A stretch of DNA of 64,000 bases from Rhodanobacter sp. ANJX3. Lineage in GTDB: Bacteria > Pseudomonadota > Gammaproteobacteria > Xanthomonadales > Rhodanobacteraceae. The notes under the pieces were generated by a model that was not told where the DNA came from, searched no databases, and saw only the letters and a list, made by a program, of their open reading frames with translations. The position numbers and the translations under genes are program-made. The stretch covers positions 124,001 to 188,000 of the forward strand of contig NZ_JACHCM010000003.1 in the NCBI RefSeq assembly GCF_014200755.1, given 5' to 3'. Positions 15,960 to 23,545 of this stretch are shown in pieces (positions within the stretch are counted from its first letter, which is position 1; each line of letters starts with the position of its first letter).

Positions 15960-16969
15960 TGAAACCGCTCGCTCTCCACTCGCCGTCGTTCGTACGCGTT
16001 GCGACGCCGGCGCGTTCGGCCCGATTCGCACAACTCGCCCGAGCGGGCGGTCTGGCGATATGTGCGTCGGTGCTGCTCGGTGGCTGCTCGAAATCCGCCG
16101 ACGCGCCAGCGCCGACGGCAGCCGCACCCACCTCGGCGTATGCCGCCGTGGCACGCGGCAAGGTGGATATCGAAGGCGGCCTGCTGAGCTTGTCGATGCC
16201 GCGCGAAGGCACGCTGGCCAAGGTCGCCGTGCACGAAGGCGATCAGGTCAGGCAAGGCCAGCTGCTGGCTTCGCTCGATACCGAGCCTTCCCTGCTGGCG
16301 ATCGACGCGGCCCAAGCCCAGCTCGAACAGGCGCAGGCGCAACTGAAGCTGCTGGCCGTCAAACAGGCGGCGGCCAAACAGCGCGCGCAACGTTTGACCG
16401 CTGCCGTTGCGGCGGGCGCCGGGGACGGTCAGAGCGCCGACGACGCGCGCGAAGCGGCAGCGCAGATCGACGCCGAGCAGGAAACCGACCGCGCCTCGGT
16501 GAGCATGGCCAACCAGAAGCTGGCCGAAGCGCGCTACGAACTGAAACAACACAGCCTTGTCGCGCCGTTCGATGCCGACGTCATCGAAGTATCCGCGCAG
16601 CCGGGCGCCACCGTCTCGCCGTCCTCCGGCCCGCTATTTACGCTGCTGCCGCAAAAGCCGCGCATCGTACGCGCGGAACTCAACGAAAGCTTTGTCGGCG
16701 TGATCCAGCCCGGCATGCGTGCCGAGGTTTCCGCCAACAACGATCCGTCCGACAATCACTGGAGCGCGCACGTGCTGCGTATCGGCGGCGTGTATGGACC
16801 GGCCACGCTGGAAAACGATCCGCAGGTACGCGCCAATTCGCGCACCGTGGAATGCGTGCTTGCATTCGACCAGCCGGACTCGGAGCAGACCCGGAATCTG
16901 CGCATCGGCCAGCGCGTGCTCGTGCGATTTGCGTCAGCCAACCCCAAGCAACCCGCGGCGAAAGACTGA
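15959..16969 (+). CDS. Periplasmic adaptor lipoprotein (HlyD/MFP family)
   Basis: 336 residues from ATG 15959, overlapping the ATPase stop by one base. Lipobox with cleavage before C43 (LLGGC). A biotinyl-lipoyl-like half motif (GTLAKVAVHEGDQVRQGQLLASLD), a long alpha-hairpin rich in A/Q/K between about 105 and 195, then the second lipoyl half (LVAPFDADVIEVSAQPGATV) and a beta-barrel domain. This is the membrane-fusion protein that would bridge the FtsX-like permease to the OprM-like channel. With its three upstream genes it completes a four-gene exporter controlled, by position, by the two-component system. Confidence 0.91.
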   Translation: MKPLALHSPSFVRVATPARSARFAQLARAGGLAICASVLLGGCSKSADAPAPTAAAPTSAYAAVARGKVDIEGGLLSLSMPREGTLAKVAVHEGDQVRQGQLLASLDTEPSLLAIDAAQAQLEQAQAQLKLLAVKQAAAKQRAQRLTAAVAAGAGDGQSADDAREAAAQIDAEQETDRASVSMANQKLAEARYELKQHSLVAPFDADVIEVSAQPGATVSPSSGPLFTLLPQKPRIVRAELNESFVGVIQPGMRAEVSANNDPSDNHWSAHVLRIGGVYGPATLENDPQVRANSRTVECVLAFDQPDSEQTRNLRIGQRVLVRFASANPKQPAAKD

Positions 16970-17049
16970 GGAAACTGCCGCTTGCCACACTGTACGATCA
17001 CGAATCACGGCACTGAACCGCCGCAGTTCATCAGGTACGGGGCCATCGC

Positions 17050-17886
17050 GTGATCCAGCAAACCGATTTTTTCTTCGAAGGTGGGCGCAGCGGCGTACTG
17101 CTGATCCATGGGCTGACCGGCACGCCGATGGAAATGAAGCTGCTGGGCAAGGGCCTCAACCGCGCCGGCTTCACCGTGCACGGCATGCAGCTGGCCGGCC
17201 ACTGCGGCAACGTCGACGACCTGCTCGCGACAGGCTGGCACGATTGGTACGCCAGCGTGGAGAAAGCCGCCGACGAGCTGCGCAGCAAGGTCGATCACCT
17301 CTTCGTCGGTGGCCTCTCGATGGGCGCTCTGCTGGCACTGAAACTGGCCGCCGAACGGCCCGAACAGGTCTGCGGCGTAGGCGTCTATGGCGCTACGTTC
17401 CGCTACGACGGCTGGAGCATTCCGGCGGTGGCGCGCCTGTCCTTTCTGCTGCCGCTGTTCAAGAAACTCGGCATCGGCCGCAACCGCAGCTTTATGGAAG
17501 CGCCGCCCTACGGTATCCGCGACGAGCGCCTGCGCGCGCAGGTCAGCACCGCCATGCTCGGCGGCGACAGCGCCGCGGCCGGCCTGCCCGGCAACCCCTG
17601 GTATTCGCTGGCCGAGATGTACGAACTCGCCGCGGACGTACGCCAGCGCCTCTCGCAGGTCACCGCCCCCTGCCTGGTCGCACATGCCAGCGAAGACGAC
17701 GTGGCCAGCGTGAAAAACGCCGAGCTGGTGATGCGCGAGGTCAGCGCGCCGGTCGAGCTGCTGCTGCTCAAGGACAGCTACCACATGATCACTATCGACA
17801 AAGAGCGCCGCACGCTGATCGAGCGCTCGGCCGCCTTCTTCGAAGCCATCGCTGCCGGCGAAACCGCGCCCTGCGTCGCTGCCTGA
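17050..17886 (+). CDS. Alpha/beta hydrolase (monoacylglycerol-lipase/carboxylesterase-like)
   Basis: 278 residues from a GTG at 17050. Oxyanion-loop motif LIHGLTGTP (residues 18-26), nucleophile elbow GLSMG with S90, acid in HASEDDVAS and catalytic His in DSYHMITID: a complete Ser-Asp-His triad. The family resembles Est30-type carboxylesterases and monoacylglycerol lipases that hydrolyse medium-chain acyl esters or thioesters. It is the first gene of a plus-strand run with two SMR-type transporter genes and a DegT-like enzyme, and could act as an acyl-chain releasing or editing thioesterase in that pathway (inference). Confidence 0.88.
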   Translation: MIQQTDFFFEGGRSGVLLIHGLTGTPMEMKLLGKGLNRAGFTVHGMQLAGHCGNVDDLLATGWHDWYASVEKAADELRSKVDHLFVGGLSMGALLALKLAAERPEQVCGVGVYGATFRYDGWSIPAVARLSFLLPLFKKLGIGRNRSFMEAPPYGIRDERLRAQVSTAMLGGDSAAAGLPGNPWYSLAEMYELAADVRQRLSQVTAPCLVAHASEDDVASVKNAELVMREVSAPVELLLLKDSYHMITIDKERRTLIERSAAFFEAIAAGETAPCVAA

Positions 17887-17899
17887 TCCTTTCGCCCGC

Positions 17900-18274
17900 A
17901 TGCCTGCCACGCCCATTACCCCGCTGATCGCCACGCTGTGGCTACTCAACGTCATCATCGACACCGTCGGCCAGCTGGCTTTCAAGGCCGCCGCCGGCGA
18001 TCAGGCAGCCGGCGACGGGTTGGCGCGCTGGATCTACATGGCCCGGCGGCCGTGGATCTGGATCGGCATCGGCAGCTACGTGATCGAGTTTCTGATCTGG
18101 ATCGCCTTTCTGTCGCTGCTGCCGCTGTCCGAAGCGATCCTGCTCGGCTCGATCAATATCGTCGCGATCATGGTCGCCGGCCACTTTCTGTTCGGCGAAA
18201 AGCTCACGCGCTTGCGCCTGAGCGGCATTTTGCTGGTGACGCTGGGCGTCGCCATCGTCGGAGCGGTGGGATGA
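17900..18274 (+). CDS. Four-helix SMR/EamA-half transporter, subunit 1
   Basis: 124 residues with four hydrophobic helices (approximately 8-28, 48-66, 71-89, 97-122), the size of an EmrE/ArnE-type half transporter rather than a ten-helix DMT protein. It begins 13 bases after the hydrolase stop and its own stop overlaps the start of a second protein of the same kind (ATGA), so the two are probably made in equal amounts and form a heterodimer, as ArnE/ArnF do when flipping an undecaprenyl-linked sugar. The substrate here is unknown; an amphipathic product of the neighbouring enzymes is a reasonable guess. Confidence 0.8.
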   Translation: MPATPITPLIATLWLLNVIIDTVGQLAFKAAAGDQAAGDGLARWIYMARRPWIWIGIGSYVIEFLIWIAFLSLLPLSEAILLGSINIVAIMVAGHFLFGEKLTRLRLSGILLVTLGVAIVGAVG

Positions 18275-18690
18275 GGCGCGGCACGTTTTATCTGCTCGGT
18301 TTTCTGCTGCTGATGCTGTTCGACAGCATCGGCGCGATCAGCTTCAAGTACGCGGGCGATCATGCGCTGCCGGTCGAGGCCAGCATCGCCTGGCTGCTGC
18401 GCATCTTCACTCACCCGTGGGTGTACGGCGCCGTGATCGGCTACATCGGCGCGTTTTTCACCTGGATGACCCTGCTCAAGCACGCGCCCATCGGCCCGGC
18501 ATTCGCCGCCTCGCACCTGGAAGTGGTGTCGGTGATGCTGCTGTCGGTGTGGCTGTTCGACGAACACCTCACGCTGGGACGCGTGCTGGGTGCGCTGGCG
18601 ATCCTTGCCGGCATCGTCTGCCTTGGCTTCGCTGAAAGCAATGAACATGTCCCCGAGCCCGAAGAAGTCGACTCGGCCACGCGACGCTGA
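18271..18690 (+). CDS. Four-helix SMR/EamA-half transporter, subunit 2
   Basis: 139 residues from ATG 18271, overlapping the first subunit by four bases. Four helices (approximately 6-26, 47-67, 75-92, 100-120) followed by a short acidic C-terminal tail (EPEEVDSATRR). Shares topology and the helix-4 pattern (LGALAILAGIVCLG) with subunit 1, but has diverged, as in heterodimeric SMR pairs. The DegT-like gene starts 22 bases downstream, so the transporter pair sits in the middle of the biosynthetic operon. Confidence 0.8.
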   Translation: MRRGTFYLLGFLLLMLFDSIGAISFKYAGDHALPVEASIAWLLRIFTHPWVYGAVIGYIGAFFTWMTLLKHAPIGPAFAASHLEVVSVMLLSVWLFDEHLTLGRVLGALAILAGIVCLGFAESNEHVPEPEEVDSATRR

Positions 18691-18712
18691 CGTCCCGCGC
18701 TACCCTGCACGC

Positions 18713-19924
18713 ATGCTGCCGACTCGCCCCCAGGAATTGCCGCCCACCGCCGGGCTACCGTTGACGCTGGCCGATCTGCGACCGGGACGCGCAACGCTCG
18801 CCGCCGATATAGCCGTCCAGATCGGCGTGCCGGCGCTGCAGGTGGAATGTTCCGGCACGGCCTGCCTGCTGCTGACGCTGATCGCACTGCGCGAGCTGCA
18901 GCCGCAGCGGCGGCGGGTGGTGGTGCCGGCGTTCACCTGCCCGCTCGTCGCCATCGCGGTGCATCAGGCCGGGCTGGAACTGCAGCTGTGCGACGTACGC
19001 GCCAGCCATTTCGATCTGGATCCGACCGCGCTGCGCGCCGTGTGCGACGAACAGACGCTGGCGATCGTGCCCACGCATCTGGGCGGCCGTATCGCCGATG
19101 TCGACGATGCCGTCGCCGTCGCGCGCCACGTCGGCGCCTATGTGATCGAGGATGCCGCGCAGACGCTCGGCGGCCGAGTCGATGGCACGAGCATCGGTCT
19201 CACCGGCGACGTCGGTTTCTTCAGTCTCGCCGCCGGCAAGGGCTTGTCGATCTATGAGGGCGGCCTGCTGCTGACGCGCGATCCATCGCTGCGCGAGCAG
19301 CTCAAACAGACGTCCAAACGCGTCGTGCCCCGTCGTCTCGGCTGGGAGCTGCGCCGCACCGTCGAGCTGCTGGGTTATGCCGCGCTGTATCGTCCCAGCG
19401 GCCTGCGCATGGCTTACGGCGAGCCGCTGCGCCGCGCGCTGCGACGTGGCGATCCCGTGGGTGCAGTCGGCGATGATTTCCCGCTGACGGTTCCGCTGCA
19501 CAAGGTCGGCCGCTGGCGCCAAGCCATCGGTGCGCACGCGGCCGGGAGGCTGCCGGCATTTATCGATCAGCTCACGGCACAGGCCAAACGACGCCTGCCG
19601 CGGCTGCGCCAGATCGGCGGTATCGACGTGCTCGATGATGCGCCTGGCGATAGTGGCACCTGGCCGTTCCTGCTGCTGCTGCTGCCGGACCAGACCCGAC
19701 GCGACGCGGCGATGTTCCAGCTGTGGCAGGCCGGGCTTGGCGTCAGCCGCCTGTATATCGACGCCCTGCCGGATTACGCCTATCTCGCCGATATTGTGCC
19801 GCGCCAGGATGTGCCGAATGCGCGAGACTTTGCCGCACGCAGCTTAAGCATCAGCAACAGCCTGTGGGTGACCGACGACGACTTCGAAACGATCTGCCGC
19901 ACGCTGGAAGGCATCGTCGGCTGA
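18713..19924 (+). CDS. DegT/DnrJ/EryC1/StrS-like PLP-dependent enzyme
   Basis: 403 residues from ATG 18713; the in-frame extension to 18590 overlaps the transporter gene and is unlikely. Fold-type I aminotransferase signatures: CSGTACLLLTLIAL (PLP phosphate region), PAFTCPLVAIAVHQAG, IEDAAQTLGG (Asp contacting the pyridine N) and the probable PLP lysine in SLAAGKGLSIYEGG. The C-terminal part is shorter and more divergent than sugar aminotransferases. Members transfer an amino group onto keto-sugars or other ketones, or catalyse related PLP chemistry. Its operon position with export subunits and, across a convergent gap, an arginase-like and an acyltransferase gene suggests it builds an amine into a small molecule. 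Confidence 0.83.
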   Translation: MLPTRPQELPPTAGLPLTLADLRPGRATLAADIAVQIGVPALQVECSGTACLLLTLIALRELQPQRRRVVVPAFTCPLVAIAVHQAGLELQLCDVRASHFDLDPTALRAVCDEQTLAIVPTHLGGRIADVDDAVAVARHVGAYVIEDAAQTLGGRVDGTSIGLTGDVGFFSLAAGKGLSIYEGGLLLTRDPSLREQLKQTSKRVVPRRLGWELRRTVELLGYAALYRPSGLRMAYGEPLRRALRRGDPVGAVGDDFPLTVPLHKVGRWRQAIGAHAAGRLPAFIDQLTAQAKRRLPRLRQIGGIDVLDDAPGDSGTWPFLLLLLPDQTRRDAAMFQLWQAGLGVSRLYIDALPDYAYLADIVPRQDVPNARDFAARSLSISNSLWVTDDDFETICRTLEGIVG

Positions 19925-19933
19925 GCATGATTC

Positions 19934-20815
19934 TCAGTTCGAATGCGCACCGATCCCGTCGAGCAAACGCAGGTTCAACGCATGCTGCTGCGCCTGCCAT
20001 TCGGCGAGCATGGCCGGATCGATTTCCGGCTGATCGTCCATCGCGGAAAGGCGGCGTTTCCACCAGGTTTCGTAGCGATAGTGCGATACCTCGCCGTTGA
20101 TGTCGCTGCCGACCAGGCCGTTGCGCAAGCTATCGATGATAGCCAGCGCGTGATCGACCTGCAGCTTGCCCTGGTCCCAGTTGGTATGCGCCACGTTGGG
20201 CGCGAAGGCGTCCTTGTCGATCGACAGATAGCTGGGCAGCGTCTGCGTGCGCTGTGATTCGACGAAGGCGTCGACCATCGCTTCGGGCGTATCGAAGCCG
20301 CGGAACGCATCGGCGATACCCAGCCTGCGCGCCCAGCCGGTGTCCACGCCGATGTTCCAATAGGTGAGTTTGCCCTTCTTCAGCGGCGTGAGGTAATTCT
20401 CCCACGCGTGCCCGGCGCCGATGTCCGCCGAGGTGATGCCGAGCACATGCACATGGCTCACGGATGGCAGCATCGCCACGCGGCGCACCCACGAACCGCA
20501 GTGCACGCCGAACGGAAAGCGCATGTTGTCCGGATGGTTGTCCAGCACCACGACCTGCATGGGCCGCTCCGTCTGCAGTCGTTCGATCAGCGGCCAGCTC
20601 AGGTGATGGAAATCGCCGCTGCCCATGAACACCGTGCCGTACTGCTGCGGCAGCAGCTCGTCGAGCATGCTGCGAAAACGCCGCATGGTGGCCAGCGAAC
20701 AGCCGAAGCGAATCGACTCCTGCCAGTGCTCCAGCGGCAGCACCAGCCGCAGCGGCAGCGGCCCGACCGAACGGTCGATATCGAGCACCACGGGACGTTG
20801 GTCAAGACTGTGCAT
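19934..20815 (-). CDS. Arginase/ureohydrolase-fold metalloprotein (UPF0489-like)
   Basis: 293 residues. Three metal-ligand motifs of the ureohydrolase/histone-deacetylase fold can be recognised: GSGDFHH (residues 65-71), the DxHxD-like DNHPDN (92-97), and SIDKD (197-201, matching the DxD of arginases). Length is normal for the fold. It could hydrolyse a guanidino, amidino or acyl-amide bond; true arginases also carry further conserved residues that I do not see, so arginine is not a safe substrate. The gene overlaps its upstream neighbour (FemAB/GNAT type) by 14 bases and converges on the DegT-like gene with only 9 bases between stops. Confidence 0.75.
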   Translation of the reverse strand: MHSLDQRPVVLDIDRSVGPLPLRLVLPLEHWQESIRFGCSLATMRRFRSMLDELLPQQYGTVFMGSGDFHHLSWPLIERLQTERPMQVVVLDNHPDNMRFPFGVHCGSWVRRVAMLPSVSHVHVLGITSADIGAGHAWENYLTPLKKGKLTYWNIGVDTGWARRLGIADAFRGFDTPEAMVDAFVESQRTQTLPSYLSIDKDAFAPNVAHTNWDQGKLQVDHALAIIDSLRNGLVGSDINGEVSHYRYETWWKRRLSAMDDQPEIDPAMLAEWQAQQHALNLRLLDGIGAHSN

Positions 20816-21878
20816 CGGCGGCCTCCGCGGTAGCCTGCCATTGACGATCGCTTTCGAAATGGCTGCCGAGCCGGCGCAGCAGCGCGCGCAGTAGCGGATT
20901 GCGCGCGTACACCGCGTGGCGCGTGAATGTCATGCGCGCACCGAGAAAGGATTTCACCTGAGGGTCGGTCCAACCGGCCACGTAATGGGTGAGACCGCGT
21001 TGCCGCGCGTAGTCGAGATTGTGCATCCAGCTCACGAAATACAGGTTGTGCTCGCGCGCCTGCGGATAGGCAAAGCCGATGTACTTGTCGATCAACTTGC
21101 CGCCCTCTTCGTAGCAGAGGTTCCAGCCGATCATCCGACCCGCGTGGCGATAGACGAACACTACACCGTCGCTGCGTGCATCGCGCAACAGGGCACGAAA
21201 AAAATCCTCGCTGAGGCGATCGAAATGGATCTCACTTTGCGCGTAGACATTGTCGAACAGGGTGTAGAACTCGCGCAGCGTGGTCTCGTCGTCGAAGCGC
21301 GCATCGCCCGTGCGTACGATCTCGATATCCAGGTCGGCGCGCGAGCGCAGCTTGCGGCGGATGTTTTTGCGGCGCCCGGACGACAAACGCGACAGGTACT
21401 CGTCCCCGCTGGCGAAATCGATCGGCACCCAGGCGAGCGCCTGGCCTTCCAGCAACACGTAGCCTTCCGCTTCGCAGGCGCTGGCGAAGGCGCTGGCCTG
21501 GGCGTTGTCCGCCTCGCTGAGCAGCGGCGAATCCTGCGCGATGTCCTTCACGATAAGCAGCTTGCAATCGCGCGCGTAAGCAGCCTTGAGACCCCGCGCC
21601 AGCGCGATCGGCGACACCGTGCGCGGCAGCGGCGCGTATTCCGACACGGTGGTACCGGCAAAACGGGTGCGCCAGCGCAGTGCCCTGCCCCACCAGCGAT
21701 AGAGCGGCAAAGCGGCCACGCGCCTGCGCAGTTCCTCGTCCGCCGTGGTCAGCAGATCGAACGGCGCCACGAAGCACGGCATGCCCTGCGGCGAGGTCTC
21801 CACGACAAACCCGATCGGCGGGTGGTTCATGAAGTGCTTCAGCAGCGCGTCGGGTTCGAGTTGGGCGATGAAAGACAT
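20802..21878 (-). CDS. FemAB/GNAT-type acyl- or aminoacyltransferase
   Basis: 358 residues from ATG 21878 (a TTG at 21884 is the only further start). The C-terminal domain (about 165-340) has the GNAT/FemAB-like (Acetyltransf_6) layout: LSSGRRKNIRRKLRSR, then FYTLFDNVYAQSEIHF, VFVYRHAGRMIGWNLCYE and KYIGFAYPQAREHNLYF. Proteins of this type transfer acyl groups from CoA/ACP or aminoacyl groups from tRNA to amines. The N-terminal 160 residues form a second, degenerate domain, as in double-GNAT proteins. It is divergent from acp and the ketosynthase gene across an 82-base gap, making an acyl-ACP a plausible donor (inference). Confidence 0.78.
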   Translation of the reverse strand: MSFIAQLEPDALLKHFMNHPPIGFVVETSPQGMPCFVAPFDLLTTADEELRRRVAALPLYRWWGRALRWRTRFAGTTVSEYAPLPRTVSPIALARGLKAAYARDCKLLIVKDIAQDSPLLSEADNAQASAFASACEAEGYVLLEGQALAWVPIDFASGDEYLSRLSSGRRKNIRRKLRSRADLDIEIVRTGDARFDDETTLREFYTLFDNVYAQSEIHFDRLSEDFFRALLRDARSDGVVFVYRHAGRMIGWNLCYEEGGKLIDKYIGFAYPQAREHNLYFVSWMHNLDYARQRGLTHYVAGWTDPQVKSFLGARMTFTRHAVYARNPLLRALLRRLGSHFESDRQWQATAEAADAQS

Positions 21879-21960
21879 ATGCAAGCGATAATGCCTAAAC
21901 TAAAGAGACCAAAATGTTGAATCAGCATTGTTGCCGTTTGCCACCAGGAAGCCACGCGCC

Positions 21961-22230
21961 ATGAACGAGTCGATCCAGCAGCAGGTGTTCGAGATCATTG
22001 CCAAGCAGGCCAAGATCGACGTGGCCGTCATCACGCCCGAATCGACCCTGAAGGATCTGGGTATCGAATCGCTGGATGCCATCGAGCTGATCTTCGATAT
22101 CGAAGAGCACTTCGACATCACCTTCCCCGACCAGCAGGGCGCCAACTTCGACAAGGACACGGCGCAGAGCCTGGTCGATGCTGTACAGACCGCGCTCGAC
22201 AGCAAAGCGGCCGGCGAAGGAAGCAAGTAA
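21961..22230 (+). CDS. Free-standing acyl carrier protein
   Basis: 89 residues from ATG 21961, preceded by an AGGAAG ribosome-binding site. The phosphopantetheine site is S37 in DLGIESLDAIEL; the flanking helix II is acidic (FDIEEHFDI), matching type II ACPs. It is not the housekeeping acpP, whose normal neighbours (fabD, fabG, fabF) are absent and whose motif is DSLDTVEL. The stop TAA overlaps the ketosynthase ATG (TAATG), so carrier and condensing enzyme are co-translated; dedicated acyl-chain building for a secondary product is the natural reading. Confidence 0.92.
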   Translation: MNESIQQQVFEIIAKQAKIDVAVITPESTLKDLGIESLDAIELIFDIEEHFDITFPDQQGANFDKDTAQSLVDAVQTALDSKAAGEGSK

Positions 22231-23462
22231 TGCCCAATGTGTCCACGCGTCGTGTCGTGATTACCGGCATGGGCGCCATCAGCGCGCTGGGCGTCGGCGC
22301 CGAGGCCTTGTGGCAAGGCTTGCGCGAAGGCCGCAGCGGCATCGCCCCGCTGCGCCATCAGGACGCGGCACGCGTACGCGTCAAGGTGGCCGCACAGGTG
22401 CCCGAAAGTTTCGATCCGGCGGTCGGTATCGACGAGCGCACCCTGACACAACTCGATCGCACCTCGGAATTCGCGCTGCACGCGGCCGACGAGGCCATCC
22501 AGCAATCCGGCCTGGATTTCAGCAACAGGGAAGTCGGGGCGCGTACCGCGGTAGTCGTCGGCACCGGCGTCGGCGGCGAAACCACCCAGGACGAACAGAG
22601 CCGGCGCCTCTACGCCGAAAATGCCACCCGCGTTCACCCGTTGAGCATCGTGCGCGTGATGACCAACGCGTCGGCCAGCCAGATCAGCATCAAATATGGC
22701 CTGCGCGGACCGACCTTTGCCGTGGCCAGCGCCTGCGCGTCGGCCAACCACGCGATCATCCAGGCGGCGCAGATGATTCGCTACGGCATGGCCGATACCG
22801 CCATCACCGGCGGCACGGAAGCATGCATCAGCTACGTCGTGCTGCGCGGATGGGAGGCCATGCGCGTACTGGCCGACGACACCTGCCGCCCCTTCAGCAT
22901 CAACCGACGCGGCCTGGTGATCGGCGAGGGCGCAGGCATCTTCGTGCTCGAATCGCTGGAGCACGCGCAGGCGCGCGGCGCGACGATTCTCGCCGAGCTG
23001 GCGGGCGGCGGCATGACGGCCGACGCCACCGACATCGTGATGCCCAGCGCCGACGGCGCTGCCGCCGCGATGGCACAGGCGCTCAACGAAGCCGGCCTGG
23101 CACCCGACGATATCGACTACATCAACGCCCACGGCACCGGCACTCAGGCCAACGACGCGACCGAGACCAGAGCCATTCGCCTCACCTTCGGCGCGCACGC
23201 CGACCGCCTCGCGGTATCGTCCACCAAGTCGATGCACGGCCATGCGCTCGGTGCCTCGGGCGCGCTGGAACTGGTCGCCGTGGTCAACGCGCTGCGCTAT
23301 GGCATCGTGCCGCCGACCGCCAATTTCGACCAGGCCGATCCGGCCTGCGACCTGGATATCGTGCCCAACGTGGCCCGTGAGATGCCGGTGTGGGCCGCGC
23401 TGAGCAACTCCTTCGCGTTCGGCGGACTCAACGCGGTGCTGGCGATCAAACGCGCGCCCTGA
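22230..23462 (+). CDS. FabF-like beta-ketoacyl-ACP synthase
   Basis: 410 residues. Complete Cys-His-His triad: C169 in ASACASANH, H301 in NAHGTGTQAND and H338 in KSMHGHALGASG. The thiolase fold is normal length and no chain-length-factor substitution is seen, so it should be catalytically active in decarboxylative Claisen condensation with malonyl-ACP. The usual KSMTGH is KSMHGH here. It is coupled to its own acp and lies next to the FemAB/GNAT-type and arginase-like genes. No ketoreductase or dehydratase is encoded nearby, so either one condensation is done or the housekeeping FAS enzymes supply the rest. Confidence 0.93.
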   Translation: MPNVSTRRVVITGMGAISALGVGAEALWQGLREGRSGIAPLRHQDAARVRVKVAAQVPESFDPAVGIDERTLTQLDRTSEFALHAADEAIQQSGLDFSNREVGARTAVVVGTGVGGETTQDEQSRRLYAENATRVHPLSIVRVMTNASASQISIKYGLRGPTFAVASACASANHAIIQAAQMIRYGMADTAITGGTEACISYVVLRGWEAMRVLADDTCRPFSINRRGLVIGEGAGIFVLESLEHAQARGATILAELAGGGMTADATDIVMPSADGAAAAMAQALNEAGLAPDDIDYINAHGTGTQANDATETRAIRLTFGAHADRLAVSSTKSMHGHALGASGALELVAVVNALRYGIVPPTANFDQADPACDLDIVPNVAREMPVWAALSNSFAFGGLNAVLAIKRAP

Positions 23463-23485
23463 AGCGATTTTCCGATCCGACAAAC

Positions 23486-23519
23486 AAAAGAACCCGGCGA
23501 GCGATCGCCGGGTTCTTTT
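23486..23519. terminator. Bidirectional intrinsic terminator between convergent genes
   Basis: Perfect 15-bp stem AAAAGAACCCGGCGA (23486-23500), loop GCGA, TCGCCGGGTTCTTTT (23505-23519), with A-tract and T-tract on either side so that it works on both strands. It separates the ketosynthase gene (plus) from the class III aminotransferase gene (minus). Confidence 0.92.
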
Positions 23520-23545
23520 TGCGTGGAAACCACGCGCCTCGGACA

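Noticed and set aside
17050-23462. Classification of the cluster as aryl-polyene, ladderane or type II polyketide synthesis
   Set aside because: Those need several ketosynthases or a chain-length factor, ketoreductase, dehydratase and CoA ligases. Only one KS and one ACP are present.
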